Part shown: positions 7,567 through 14,638 of the stretch, piece after piece
Numbering within the stretch: the stretch's first letter is position 1
Layout: every line of letters starts with the position of its first letter
Assembly (NCBI RefSeq): GCF_001280005.1
Contig: NZ_LGDW01000064.1
Location: 1 to 17,119, forward strand
Direction of reading: 5' to 3'
DNA length: 17,119 bases
From: Streptomyces sp. NRRL WC-3618
GTDB taxonomy: Bacteria > Actinomycetota > Actinomycetes > Streptomycetales > Streptomycetaceae
Program-made: the position numbers and the translations under genes
The notes under the pieces: generated by a model
Database searches by the model: none
What the model saw: only the letters and a program-made list of their open reading frames with translations
What the model was told of the DNA's origin: nothing

Positions 7567-7668
7567 AGGAGTTGGGCTCCCCGTTCCTTCAAAGCGAGCG
7601 GGTGCGGGTGGGAATGACCGTGGTTCCTGCGGCGTTGTGCGGAGTGAACACGAGGAGGAGCGGTCACA

Positions 7669-8607
7669 GTGCTTGATCCGCAGGGTTTGTACGCATGGGA
7701 GCCGAAAGGCCTGGCCGTTGTCGACATGGCGTTGGCCCAGGAGTCGGCCGGTCTTGTCATGCTCTACCACTTCGACGGATACATCGACGCGGGAGAGACC
7801 GGCGACCAGATCGTCGACCGGTTGCTCGACACGCTGCCCCACCAGGTGGTGGCCCGTTTCGATCACGACCGGCTCGTGGACTACCGCGCGCGCCGCCCGC
7901 TGCTGACATTCAAGCGCGACCGCTGGACGGACTACGAGGAGCCGACCCTCGATGTACGGCTCGTCCAGGACGCCACCGGGGCGCCCTTCCTGCTGCTGTC
8001 CGGCCCCGAGCCGGACGTCGAGTGGGAGCGCTTCGCCGCGGCCGTCCAGCAGATCGTCGAGCGCCTCGGCGTACGCCTGTCCGTGAACTTCCACGGCATC
8101 CCCATGGGCGTACCGCACACGCGCCCCGTGGGTCTCACGCCGCACGGCAACCGAAACGAACTGGTGCCGGGACACCGCAGCCCCTTCGAAGAGGCACAGG
8201 TCCCCGGCAGCGCCGAGTCGCTCGTCGAGTACCGCCTCATGGAGGCCGGCCACGACGTCCTGGGCGTCGCCGCGCACGTCCCGCACTACATTGCCCGCTC
8301 CCCGTATCCGGACGCCGCACTGACCGTCCTGGAGGCCGTCACGGGGGCCACCGGCCTGGTCCTGCCCGGCATCGCGCACGCGCTGCGCACCGACGCCCAC
8401 CGCACCCAGACCGAGATCGACCGCCAGATCCAGGAGGGCGACGAGGATCTCGTGGCCCTGGTCCAGGGCCTTGAACACCAGTACGACGCGGCTGCGGGCG
8501 CCGAGAGCCGGGGCAACATGCTCGCCGAGCCGGTCGACATCCCGTCCGCCGACGAGATCGGGCTGGAGTTCGAGCGATTTCTCGCGGAGCGGGAGGGCGA
8601 GGGCTGA
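7669..8607 (+). CDS. PAC2 family protein (proteasome assembly chaperone-like)
   Basis: 312 aa. The N-terminal part with [20 protein letters not shown] near 31-50, the central [13 protein letters not shown] (near 143-155) and the late [16 protein letters not shown] (near 209-224) are typical of the actinobacterial PAC2 family, related to eukaryotic proteasome assembly chaperone 2. Actinobacteria have 20S proteasomes, so a role in proteasome assembly is often proposed, but I know of no firm biochemical function for this branch. The start is a GTG at 7669 with GAGGAGGAG at 7652-7660, a very good SD. The gene follows the rpsA terminator and a dispersed repeat, and ends at a hairpin before coaE, so it is probably its own transcription unit. 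Confidence 0.88.
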   Translation: MLDPQGLYAWEPKGLAVVDMALAQESAGLVMLYHFDGYIDAGETGDQIVDRLLDTLPHQVVARFDHDRLVDYRARRPLLTFKRDRWTDYEEPTLDVRLVQDATGAPFLLLSGPEPDVEWERFAAAVQQIVERLGVRLSVNFHGIPMGVPHTRPVGLTPHGNRNELVPGHRSPFEEAQVPGSAESLVEYRLMEAGHDVLGVAAHVPHYIARSPYPDAALTVLEAVTGATGLVLPGIAHALRTDAHRTQTEIDRQIQEGDEDLVALVQGLEHQYDAAAGAESRGNMLAEPVDIPSADEIGLEFERFLAEREGEG

Positions 8608-8615
8608 GCCCCCAG

Positions 8616-8640
8616 AGGCCGGACTCCCGGAGTCCGGCCC
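8616..8640 (+). terminator. Hairpin between the PAC2 gene and coaE
   Basis: Arms GGCCGGACTC (8617-8626) and its complement (8630-8639) form a 10-bp stem with a 3-nt loop, 9 bp after the PAC2 stop codon. There is no U-tract, so it may be a weak or Rho-assisted terminator or an mRNA 3' end stabiliser. Confidence 0.6.
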
Positions 8641-8678
8641 TCGTACGCCCTGTCGGAGACGCTGTCAGTGGCAGGCCC

Positions 8679-8692
8679 TAAGCTTCCCGGCA
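8679..8692 (+). promoter_or_regulatory. -10-like hexamer for coaE, possible leaderless start
   Basis: TAAGCT (8679-8684) ends 7 nt before the coaE ATG at 8692, placing the expected transcription start at or next to the start codon. I see no SD at the normal distance before this ATG. The -35 region is not clear. Confidence 0.4.
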
Positions 8693-9300
8693 TGCTGACA
8701 GTGGGCCTGACCGGCGGCATCGGGGCCGGCAAGAGTGAGGTGTCGCGGCTGCTCGTCGCGCGGGGCGCCGTCCTGATCGACGCGGACCGCATCGCGCGCG
8801 AGGTCGTCGCCCCGGGGACCGAGGGCCTGGCGGCGGTGGTCGACGCCTTCGGTACGGAGGTGCTCGCCGAGGGGGGCGGCCTGGACCGGCCCAGACTGGG
8901 CTCGATCGTCTTCGCCGACCCGGAGAAGCTCGCCGTACTCAACTCCATCGTGCACCCCCTGGTGGGTGCCCGGTCGCGTGCCCTCGAAGCCGCCGCGGCG
9001 GACGACGCGGTCGTCATCCACGACGTACCGCTGCTCGCGGAGAACGGCCTCAAGTCGCTGTACGACCTGGTGATCGTCGTCGACGCGCGCCCCGAGACCC
9101 AGCTCGACCGGCTGGTCCGGCTGCGCGGCATGACGGAGCACGACGCACGCGCGCGCATGGCCGCCCAGGCCACGCGGGAGAAGCGCCTGGAGATCGCGGA
9201 CATCGTCATCGACAACGACGTACCTCTGGACGAACTGGAACGTCGCGTAACGGACGTATGGGCTGATCTTGTGCGCAGGGCGGGGTCATCCCGGGAATAG
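8692..9300 (+). CDS. coaE: Dephospho-CoA kinase
   Basis: 202 aa. CoaE phosphorylates the 3'-hydroxyl of dephospho-CoA with ATP, the last step of coenzyme A synthesis, in the cytoplasm. The P-loop [11 protein letters not shown] is at residues 5-15, followed by [10 protein letters not shown] (28-37), [10 protein letters not shown] (82-91), the conserved [11 protein letters not shown] (110-120) and the lid region with QATREKR (159-165). Length and motif order match bacterial CoaE. ATG 8692 gives the canonical N-terminus MLTVGLTGG. The in-frame GTG at 8668 would add eight residues and has GGAG at 8655-8658, so it cannot be fully excluded. Genome context (S1, PAC2, TPR protein) is syntenic rather than functional. 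Confidence 0.96.
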   Translation: MLTVGLTGGIGAGKSEVSRLLVARGAVLIDADRIAREVVAPGTEGLAAVVDAFGTEVLAEGGGLDRPRLGSIVFADPEKLAVLNSIVHPLVGARSRALEAAAADDAVVIHDVPLLAENGLKSLYDLVIVVDARPETQLDRLVRLRGMTEHDARARMAAQATREKRLEIADIVIDNDVPLDELERRVTDVWADLVRRAGSSRE

Positions 9301-9350
9301 CGCTGTCATGTCCGGGCGTTGAACCGCCGCAGTCAGGGAAGGACTCAGCC

Positions 9351-9740
9351 GTGCCCGAGACCAGCGGATGGACCGGACGTACTCCGGAGACACATGTCAT
9401 CGACTTCCGCGCCGCCGAGCGACTGCTCGACGCGCGGGATCCCCGTGGCGCGGTGAAACTGCTCGACTCCGTGATCGCCGCGCACCCCGAGAACACGGCC
9501 GCCCGGCTGCTGCGCGCGCGTGCCTTCTTCGCCGCCGCCCAACTGCGCCCCGCCGAGCTGGAGTTCACGATCGTCCTGGAACGCGAGCCGGACAACGCGT
9601 TCGCGCACTACGCGCTCGCCCGCACTTACGAGCGTCAGCGACGCCCGGACCAGGCCAAACGTCACTTCAGGCTGGCGGCGGCACTCGACCCGAACCCGCG
9701 CTACCTGGAAGCGGCAGGCTTCGACGACTCGCGGTCCTGA
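9351..9740 (+). CDS. Small tetratricopeptide repeat (TPR) protein
   Basis: 129 aa made of about three TPR helix pairs: roughly residues 16-47 (RLLDARDPRGAVKLLDSVIA), 48-81 (ARLLRARAFFAAAQLRPAEL) and 82-115 (AFAHYALARTYERQRRPDQA). The Ala, Leu and Pro positions and the DP/EP helix ends match the TPR consensus. It has no signal peptide or membrane segment, so a cytoplasmic protein-protein adaptor is likely; the partner is unknown. The GTG at 9351 is preceded by AGGGAAGGA (9335-9343), a good SD. It starts 50 bp after coaE in the same direction without a hairpin between, so cotranscription is plausible. It ends in a convergent junction with the DUF6343 gene. Confidence 0.88.
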   Translation: MPETSGWTGRTPETHVIDFRAAERLLDARDPRGAVKLLDSVIAAHPENTAARLLRARAFFAAAQLRPAELEFTIVLEREPDNAFAHYALARTYERQRRPDQAKRHFRLAAALDPNPRYLEAAGFDDSRS

Positions 9741-9776
9741 GGCCCGCCTTCAACGGCAGGCTCACCACGTGCGGGT

Positions 9777-9794
9777 GCACACACGCGTATGTGC
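9777..9794. terminator. Weak hairpin in the TPR/DUF6343 convergent junction
   Basis: GCACA (9777-9781) pairs with TGTGC (9790-9794), with further partial pairing inside. Two near-identical 12-mers, GTGCGGGTGCAC (9769-9780) and GTGCGGGTTCAC (9791-9802), overlap it. The second runs into the DUF6343 stop codon. It may help end both genes, but it is small. Confidence 0.3.
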
Positions 9795-9798
9795 GGGT

Positions 9799-10065
9799 TC
9801 ACCGGCCGCGCCGCTCCGGTGGCTGGTACGGCGGGATGTCGGGGCCCGGCTGGTAGTGCGGGCCCTGCCGGATGTGCCGAATGATCATCGTCAGGTCGAC
9901 CGTGACGACCAGCCACAGGACACCGCAGGCAGCCGCCCACCCGGGGCGCCCGACGAGCGCGAACGCCGCGGTCCCGGCGATCGCCCAGGCCAGCCCCCAC
10001 ACACTCAGCCACAAGCGTGCCCGCAGGGCACTGCGCGCTGTCATCGGCTCACTGCCTGTACGCAT
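9799..10065 (-). CDS. DUF6343 family two-pass membrane protein
   Basis: 88 aa. A basic N-terminus (MTARSALRARL near 8-18) leads to two membrane segments at about residues 19-37 and 41-63, then a conserved polar tail with IRHIRQGPH (62-70) and PPYQPPE (78-84). I recognise this pattern as the Streptomyces DUF6343 family; its function is unknown. The ATG at 10065 follows GGAAGGAG on the minus strand (about 11 nt spacing). A TTG at 10089 is in frame but would place the SD inside the gene, and an internal ATG at 10044 lacks support. Convergent with the TPR gene and divergent from the acyltransferase gene. Confidence 0.8.
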   Translation of the reverse strand: MRTGSEPMTARSALRARLWLSVWGLAWAIAGTAAFALVGRPGWAAACGVLWLVVTVDLTMIIRHIRQGPHYQPGPDIPPYQPPERRGR

Positions 10066-10167
10066 CAGAACCACCACTCCTTCCTGCAACGTACTCTTCG
10101 CGCCGGACGTTCACCAAGGGCCGACGGGTGGGCCGCCGGCCGCGAGACGACGGGGGAGAACCACATC

Positions 10168-11118
10168 GTGCTACCGGATGCCGACGACCTTCCCGAGATC
10201 CTGCTCGACCTGGCCGTACCTCATGAGGACATCAACGAACTGGTCGCACTGCGACGGCGGTTGGCTCGCGACTCCGAGACGGGGCGGCTCCTGGAGGAGT
10301 GTGTCGCGGGGCTGGTGCGGGACATGGGGGAGATAGGCGGGGCGGCGCCCTGGCCCGGCGACCGGATCGCGGAGCTGTCCACCGGGCAGACGGCGGGCGG
10401 GGAGTCGGGGGAGCCGGGGGCGCTGGGCCGGTACTTCGCCGCGTACGTGTTCGTCGCGGCCCTCCCGTACGTACGCGCCCACCATCACGCACTCGGTGTC
10501 CCGCCCGAGGTGACCCGACGTACGCTCGCCGATCTCGGGCGGAATATGGCGGTGCACCGCAGGAGGCACGGCAGGGGCGGTGTGCAGGCCCCCTGGTGGC
10601 TCGCGCTGCACTTCCACGGGGAGCTGTTCCAGCTGGGGCGGCTGCAGTTCCAGCGGGCGCACGTGGGGGAATGGACGGCGGGATTGCTCGCCGGGACCGG
10701 TCCGGCCCCGGACGCCCACGCGATGGGCCTCAGCGTCCATGTCCCCGACTTTCACGGGCCGTTGTCCCCAGGCTCCTGTGACCGGTCCCTGGCGCTGGCC
10801 CAGGACTTCTTCGCGCGGCATTTTCCGGGGGAGAACTACACGGCCGCGGTCTGTCACTCCTGGCTGCTGGATCCGCAGCTGAAGCGGTATCTGGCGGCGG
10901 ATTCCAACATCGTCCGCTTCCAGGAACGCTTCCGGCTAGCGGGGGAGGCGGGCGAGCCGGCCGACACCGAACCGGTCCAGTTCGTGTTCGGGAACGCGGA
11001 CCTTCCGGTGGCCGATCTGCCCCGGCGGACCGCGCTGGAACGGGCCGTCGGGGACCATCTGAGGGCGGGCGGCCACTGGTTCATCGGGCATGGATGGTTC
11101 CTGTTTCCGACGGTTTGA
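10168..11118 (+). CDS. Acyltransferase domain-containing protein (GNAT-like, two-domain)
   Basis: 316 aa. The overall pattern (helical N-terminal region, then a C-terminal region with APWWLALHFHGELFQLGRLQ at 141-160, MGLSVHVPDFHGPLSP at 186-201 and VCHSWLLDPQL near 228-238) matches an actinobacterial family annotated as acyltransferases with separate N-terminal and GNAT-like C-terminal domains (DUF5596-type). The donor and acceptor are unknown. The GTG at 10168 has GGGGGAG at 10151-10157 upstream and gives the expected start VLPDADDLPEILLDL. The open frame extends far upstream but only as a high-GC artefact. The downstream methyltransferase may overlap its end, which suggests an operon. Family confidence is good, function low. 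Confidence 0.82.
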   Translation: MLPDADDLPEILLDLAVPHEDINELVALRRRLARDSETGRLLEECVAGLVRDMGEIGGAAPWPGDRIAELSTGQTAGGESGEPGALGRYFAAYVFVAALPYVRAHHHALGVPPEVTRRTLADLGRNMAVHRRRHGRGGVQAPWWLALHFHGELFQLGRLQFQRAHVGEWTAGLLAGTGPAPDAHAMGLSVHVPDFHGPLSPGSCDRSLALAQDFFARHFPGENYTAAVCHSWLLDPQLKRYLAADSNIVRFQERFRLAGEAGEPADTEPVQFVFGNADLPVADLPRRTALERAVGDHLRAGGHWFIGHGWFLFPTV

Positions 11119-11180
11119 CTCGAACGGGTGAACCGATTGAGAGCGGGAACGGCCGTGCGGTCGCGGGCCGTTGTGCGGGC

Positions 11181-11870
11181 ATGGAACTGGAAATGCGAGA
11201 AGGACATGAAGGCACGGGACCCGGTGCCGTCACCCCGGACGGCTGCGCGGTCGAGCTCTACTCGCGGCTGCCCATCGGGGACGAGCCGGACATCATCGCA
11301 GCGGCGGTGCCCGCAGGTGCGCACATCCTGGAGCTCGGCAGTGGCGTCGGACGCATGACCCACGCGCTCCTGGAACGAGGCTTCACGGTCACGGCGGTGG
11401 ACGAGTCGGCCGAGATGCTGGAGCGCGTCCGGGGAGCGCGGACGATACGCAGCGCGATCGAGGACCTCGACCTGGGCGAGACGTTCGACGTGGTGCTGCT
11501 CGCGTCGTTTCTTGTGCACGCCGGGGACGCCGAGGTGCGGCGGGGGCTGCTGCGCACCTGTGCCCGGCACCTCGCGGAGGGCGGCCGGGTGCTGATCCAG
11601 CGCGAGGGTGCGGACTACCACACGAACCTGCCCCGCGAGCGGGTCGGCCCGGGCGGATCCACGATACGGGTGGTGTCGTCCCAGCCGGTCGGGGACGGCG
11701 TCAACTCGGTGCGCGCGGAGTACGAGTTCCCGGACGCGGTGTGGACCCAGACCTTCCTGGCCAGGCCGTTGACACCGGAGCAGTTCGAGGAGGCGCTCGG
11801 GGAAGCGGGGCTGAGAGTGGACCGGTATCTGACGCAGGACGGGGTCTGGGTGAGGGCGGTGAGTGGGTAG
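11181..11870 (+). CDS. Class I SAM-dependent methyltransferase
   Basis: 229 aa from the ATG at 11181. Motif I HILELGSGVGRMT is at about 48-60, the acidic strand VTAVDESAEML at 70-80, FDVVLLASFLVHAG at 102-115 and the post-motif LAEGGRVLIQ at 131-140. This is a compact Rossmann methyltransferase (domain 25/11 type) with a short beta-rich C-terminus; the substrate is unknown. The start is uncertain: ATG 11181 and ATG 11193 both lack a strong SD, and ATG 11094 would overlap the acyltransferase gene by 25 bp and add 29 residues of poor quality. The gene follows the acyltransferase closely and is followed 48 bp later by the MOSC gene, so all three are probably cotranscribed. Confidence 0.85.
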   Translation: MELEMREGHEGTGPGAVTPDGCAVELYSRLPIGDEPDIIAAAVPAGAHILELGSGVGRMTHALLERGFTVTAVDESAEMLERVRGARTIRSAIEDLDLGETFDVVLLASFLVHAGDAEVRRGLLRTCARHLAEGGRVLIQREGADYHTNLPRERVGPGGSTIRVVSSQPVGDGVNSVRAEYEFPDAVWTQTFLARPLTPEQFEEALGEAGLRVDRYLTQDGVWVRAVSG

Positions 11871-11918
11871 GGGGACTATGTAGTGAACCGGAACAATGTG
11901 GCGAGGGGGTTCTCAGGG

Positions 11919-12461
11919 ATGAGCGGCACAGTGGTGGCGGTCAGCAGCAATGGCGGGTACTCGTTCAGCAAGCCGAACCGGGACAGCGTCAGACTGCTGA
12001 CCGGGCTCGGTGTCGAGGGGGACGTGCACGCAGGGACGACCGTCAAGCATCGCTCGCGGATGGCGAAGGATCCCACGCAGCCGAATCTGCGCCAGGTGCA
12101 CCTCGTGCATGAGGAACTCTTCGCCGAGGTCGGTGAGCAGGGGTTCGAGGTGGCGCCCGGAGAACTCGGCGAGAACATCACCACCCGGGGTGTCGATCTC
12201 CTCGCCCTTCCGGTCGGCACCCTGCTGCACATAGGCGACGACGTGGTGCTGACCGTGACCGGCCTGCGCAATCCCTGCCTGCAGATCGACGGATTCCAGG
12301 ACGGACTGCTGAAGCAGGTGGTCGGACGGGACGACTCCGGGAACGTCGTCCGCAAGGCCGGAATCATGAGCGTCGTGACGGAAGGGGGCGAGGTGCGTCC
12401 CGGAGACACGATCAAGGTCGAGCTGCCCGGCGGACCGCACCAGGCACTGCGCCCGGTCTGA
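11919..12461 (+). CDS. MOSC domain-containing protein (YiiM-like)
   Basis: 180 aa. Family features: GLGVEGDVHAG (29-39), RQVHLVHEELF (58-68), GELGENITTRGVDLLALPVG (81-100) and TGLRNPCLQID (114-124), where Cys120 is the conserved MOSC cysteine. MOSC domains occur at the end of molybdenum-cofactor sulfurases and alone in small proteins such as YiiM, and are thought to handle sulfur or bind Moco. This stand-alone form probably works in the cytoplasm in detoxifying reduction or sulfur transfer, but the substrate is unknown. ATG 11919 has GAGGGGG about 9 nt upstream; the GTG at 11883 has no good SD. No other Moco gene is nearby. Confidence 0.9.
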   Translation: MSGTVVAVSSNGGYSFSKPNRDSVRLLTGLGVEGDVHAGTTVKHRSRMAKDPTQPNLRQVHLVHEELFAEVGEQGFEVAPGELGENITTRGVDLLALPVGTLLHIGDDVVLTVTGLRNPCLQIDGFQDGLLKQVVGRDDSGNVVRKAGIMSVVTEGGEVRPGDTIKVELPGGPHQALRPV

Positions 12462-12479
12462 GAAGTACCGCCGGCCGGC

Positions 12480-12508
12480 GATGAGTTCCGGGACGGCCGC
12501 CGGTCTAC
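12480..12508 (+). promoter_or_regulatory. Possible ECF-type promoter for the DoxX gene
   Basis: GATGAGTTCC (12480-12489) and GGTCTAC (12502-12508), 12 bp apart, stand out from the GC-rich surroundings and lie about 40 bp before the DoxX start. The spaced layout resembles promoters of extracytoplasmic-function sigma factors. I recall similar GATGAGTT...GGTCTACC boxes upstream of actinobacterial stress genes, but could not check this. Confidence 0.3.
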
Positions 12509-12550
12509 CTCTGTGAAAGCAACGCGACCCGCTTCACGCAGGAGACCTCC

Positions 12551-13009
12551 ATGTCCGAGACCACCGCCCCCGTCACACCCCTCACCTCCGCCACTCCCGG
12601 CGATTCCGCCGCCGTGTCCGCGCGTGCGCGGCGCGCCTGGATCGCCCTACGGGCGCTTCAGGTGGTGCTGGCCCTGTTCTACGGGTTCGCGAGTGCGCTG
12701 CCCAAGCTGATCGCGCATCCGTCGGCCGTCGAGTCCTTCGACAGGATGGGCTGGGGCAGTGCGGGCATGTACACCATCGGGCTGCTCGAACTGGCCGGAG
12801 CGGTCGCCCTGTTGGTTCCGGTGCTGCAGTCGGTGGCCGCGATGGCGTTGAGTGCGCTGATGGTCGGCGCGTTCGTCGTGCAGGTCACCGTCTTCGACGG
12901 GCAGTACGCGGCGACACCGCTGATCCTCATAGTGCCGCTGACTCTGATCGCCTGGTGCCGTCGAGGACACACCGCGGATCTGCTGCGGCTGGTGCGGCGA
13001 CGGGCGTGA
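12551..13009 (+). CDS. DoxX family membrane protein
   Basis: 152 aa. After a polar 28-residue N-terminus there are four hydrophobic segments at about residues 30-52, 72-91, 93-114 and 120-137. The first ends in the family-typical FYGFASALPKLIAHP (43-57) and the second contains IGLLELAGAVALLVPV (76-91), the DoxX-like pattern. DoxX-like proteins are small inner-membrane proteins linked to thiosulfate:quinone oxidoreductase or to redox stress; the role of this subfamily is not established. AGGAGA at 12539-12544 is a good SD for the ATG at 12551. It may be transcribed from its own promoter rather than with the MOSC gene 89 bp upstream. Convergent with the S4 gene. Confidence 0.87.
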   Translation: MSETTAPVTPLTSATPGDSAAVSARARRAWIALRALQVVLALFYGFASALPKLIAHPSAVESFDRMGWGSAGMYTIGLLELAGAVALLVPVLQSVAAMALSALMVGAFVVQVTVFDGQYAATPLILIVPLTLIAWCRRGHTADLLRLVRRRA

Positions 13010-13185
13010 AGGTGCCGGCGTACGGCTGGGGCGGCGTTCGACCGGGTCGCGGGGACCTGGCCGGACGCCGTCCGGTGTACGCGGGGTCCTGCGGGGTGGC
13101 GTCCTGCGGGTCAGCTCTGCGGGTCATCCGTGCTTGTCCGCCGTGCTGGTCCGCCGTGTTTGGGGGAGGGGTCCGGTGGTGGTGC
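13010..13185. other. Convergent intergenic region with short imperfect repeats
   Basis: No gene is recognised. GTCCTGCGGG occurs at 13086-13095 and 13101-13110, with a variant GCTCTGCGGG at 13114-13123. GTCCGCCGTG occurs at 13136-13145 and 13149-13158 (period 13). I see no clear terminator hairpin. The repeats are short and could be slippage products in a GC-rich spacer between the convergent DoxX and S4 genes. Confidence 0.5.
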
Positions 13186-13698
13186 CTACGAGGCGTCGTC
13201 GGGGCCGGTGAGGCCTCGGAGGCGTTCCATCTCGCGGCGGTCGCGCTTGGTCGGGCGGCCGGTGCCGCGGTCGCGGATGCCGGCCGGGGCGACGGCCTCG
13301 CGGGGTGGCGGCGGGGGGCTGTTGTCGACGTAACACTGGATGGCCACTGGCGCTCCGACCCGCTTGCGGATCAGGCGCTTCACCACGACGACCCGTTCGT
13401 GGCCCTCGTGGCGCAGCCGTACCTCGTCGCCGACGCGCACGGCGTACGCCGGCTTCACTCGCTCGCCGTTGACGCGAACGTGGCCGCCTCGGCAGGCGGT
13501 CGCGCCCATGGAGCGGGTCTTCATGAGGCGTACGGACCAGATCCAGCTGTCGATGCGCACGGTCTCGCCGCTTGCCGGACCGGCCGCGTCGGCCGCGGCC
13601 ACCGCCGGGGAGGCCGGTGCCGTTTCGGCGACGGTGCCGTCTTCGGACCGCGCGCCGTCTGCGGTGTCCGCGCCCTCGGAAGCCCTGCCAGATGCCAT
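13186..13698 (-). CDS. RNA-binding S4 domain protein, Hsp15-like
   Basis: 170 aa. An Ala/Gly/Asp/Glu-rich N-terminus of about 46 residues precedes an S4 domain at about 47-112 (VRIDSWIWSVRLMKTRSMGA, then GGHVRVNGERVKPAYAVRVG). The basic tail with GTGRPTKRDRREMERLRG (145-162) is typical of Hsp15/HslR-type proteins. In E. coli Hsp15 binds stalled 50S subunits carrying peptidyl-tRNA; a similar ribosome-linked role is likely here but not shown. The ATG at 13698 is the family-like start; a TAAGGT hexamer (complement of 13706-13711) 7 nt upstream suggests a leaderless mRNA, although GAGGG is also very close to the ATG. Divergent from the UdgB gene. The longer minus-strand open frame upstream is an artefact. 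Confidence 0.87.
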   Translation of the reverse strand: MASGRASEGADTADGARSEDGTVAETAPASPAVAAADAAGPASGETVRIDSWIWSVRLMKTRSMGATACRGGHVRVNGERVKPAYAVRVGDEVRLRHEGHERVVVVKRLIRKRVGAPVAIQCYVDNSPPPPPREAVAPAGIRDRGTGRPTKRDRREMERLRGLTGPDDAS

Positions 13699-13727
13699 GC
13701 CCTCGACCTTAGTACTCCGGATCGGGC

Positions 13728-13778
13728 GGACCGGACGGGTTTTTCCGGTCCCGGTCCTGTTTCCTGGTCCTGTTTCGT
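13728..13778. repeat. Inverted repeat plus tandem 13-mer in the S4/UdgB divergent promoter region
   Basis: GGACCGGA (13728-13735) and TCCGGTCC (13744-13751) form an 8-bp inverted repeat with an 8-nt loop. Directly after it GGTCCTGTTTCCT (13753-13765) is followed without a gap by GGTCCTGTTTCGT (13766-13778), 12 of 13 identical. The block lies between the two start codons and could be an operator; that is inference. Confidence 0.6.
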
Positions 13779-13812
13779 GGGCCGGATTCCGGGCGGCTCC
13801 CGTCAGCCGCTC

Positions 13813-13825
13813 TACCGTGGACGTA
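13813..13825 (+). promoter_or_regulatory. -10-like hexamer before the UdgB gene, possible leaderless start
   Basis: TACCGT (13813-13818) ends 6 nt before the ATG at 13825, and no normal Shine-Dalgarno site is visible, so transcription may begin at the start codon. Confidence 0.4.
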
Positions 13826-14547
13826 TGGACACCAGTGATCCGGCGGCCGGGCTGACCGGGCTGACCGGGCTCGACGAGCGGATTGCCGGGTGCCGGGCCT
13901 GCCCCCGGTTGGTCGCCTGGCGGGAGGAGGTCGCCCGTACCAAGCGGGCCGGCTTCGCCGACTGGGACTACTGGGGGCGACCGGTGCCCGGGTTCGGGCC
14001 GGCGGACGCCCGGCTGCTGATCGTCGGACTGGCGCCCGCTGCCCACGGCGGGAACCGGACCGGGCGGATGTTCACCGGGGACCGCTCCGGAGACGTGTTG
14101 TACGCGGCGCTGCACGAGGTGGGGCTGGCGTCGCAGGCCACGTCGGTGAGTGTCGACGACGGGCTCGAACTGTACGGCGTACGCATCACCTCGCCCGTGC
14201 ACTGCGCTCCGCCCGCCAACAAACCGACGCCCGAGGAGCGCGACGCCTGCCGGCCGTGGCTGCTGAGCGAACTGGAACTGCTGAGGCCGACACTTCGGGC
14301 CGTGGTGGTGCTTGGGGCGTTCGGCTGGCAGGCGACGCTGCCCGCTCTCGACGCGGCCGGCTGGAGCGTGCCCCGTCCGCGCCCCGCCTTCGCGCACGCG
14401 GCGCGGGTCACGCTCGGCGGCGGGCTGCGGCTCTTCGGGTGCTTCCACGTCAGCCAACGCAACACCTTCACCGGCCGCCTCACGCCCACGATGCTCCAGG
14501 ATGTGCTGCGGGAGGCGGCGAGCGCCGCCGGCCTTCCCCGTCAGTAG
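13825..14547 (+). CDS. Family 5 uracil-DNA glycosylase (UdgB)
   Basis: 240 aa. The catalytic motif GLAPAAHGGNRTGRMFTGD is at 68-86 and the DNA-intercalating region HVSQRNTFTGRLT at 208-220, as in type 5 (UdgB) enzymes. Four cysteines, Cys23 and Cys26 (CRACP), Cys127 (VHCAPP) and Cys142 (ACRPW), are placed as the 4Fe-4S ligands of this family; WDYWGRPVPGFG (47-58) is also typical. UdgB removes uracil, and in characterised members other deaminated bases, to start base excision repair; GC-rich organisms are prone to cytosine deamination. The ATG at 13825 gives a normal length and is probably leaderless. Divergent from the S4 gene; the next gene starts 90 bp downstream. Confidence 0.94.
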   Translation: MDTSDPAAGLTGLTGLDERIAGCRACPRLVAWREEVARTKRAGFADWDYWGRPVPGFGPADARLLIVGLAPAAHGGNRTGRMFTGDRSGDVLYAALHEVGLASQATSVSVDDGLELYGVRITSPVHCAPPANKPTPEERDACRPWLLSELELLRPTLRAVVVLGAFGWQATLPALDAAGWSVPRPRPAFAHAARVTLGGGLRLFGCFHVSQRNTFTGRLTPTMLQDVLREAASAAGLPRQ

Positions 14548-14625
14548 CGACAACATCAGCGGTGAGCCGTCGGCACTGAGAGCGGGCGGGTGGAAAAAGG
14601 GACGACCGGACCGGCGCAGGCACGT

Positions 14626-14638
14626 TACGTTGCACCGA
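14626..14638 (+). promoter_or_regulatory. -10-like hexamer before the proline iminopeptidase-like gene
   Basis: TACGTT (14626-14631) ends 6 nt before the ATG at 14638. No SD is visible at the usual distance from this ATG, so a leaderless mRNA is likely. The -35 region is not clear. Confidence 0.4.

Noticed and set aside
9520..10167. 216-codon upstream extension of the acyltransferase frame
   Set aside because: It runs through the TPR and DUF6343 genes with low-complexity Arg/Thr/Pro sequence; the GTG at 10168 has a proper SD.
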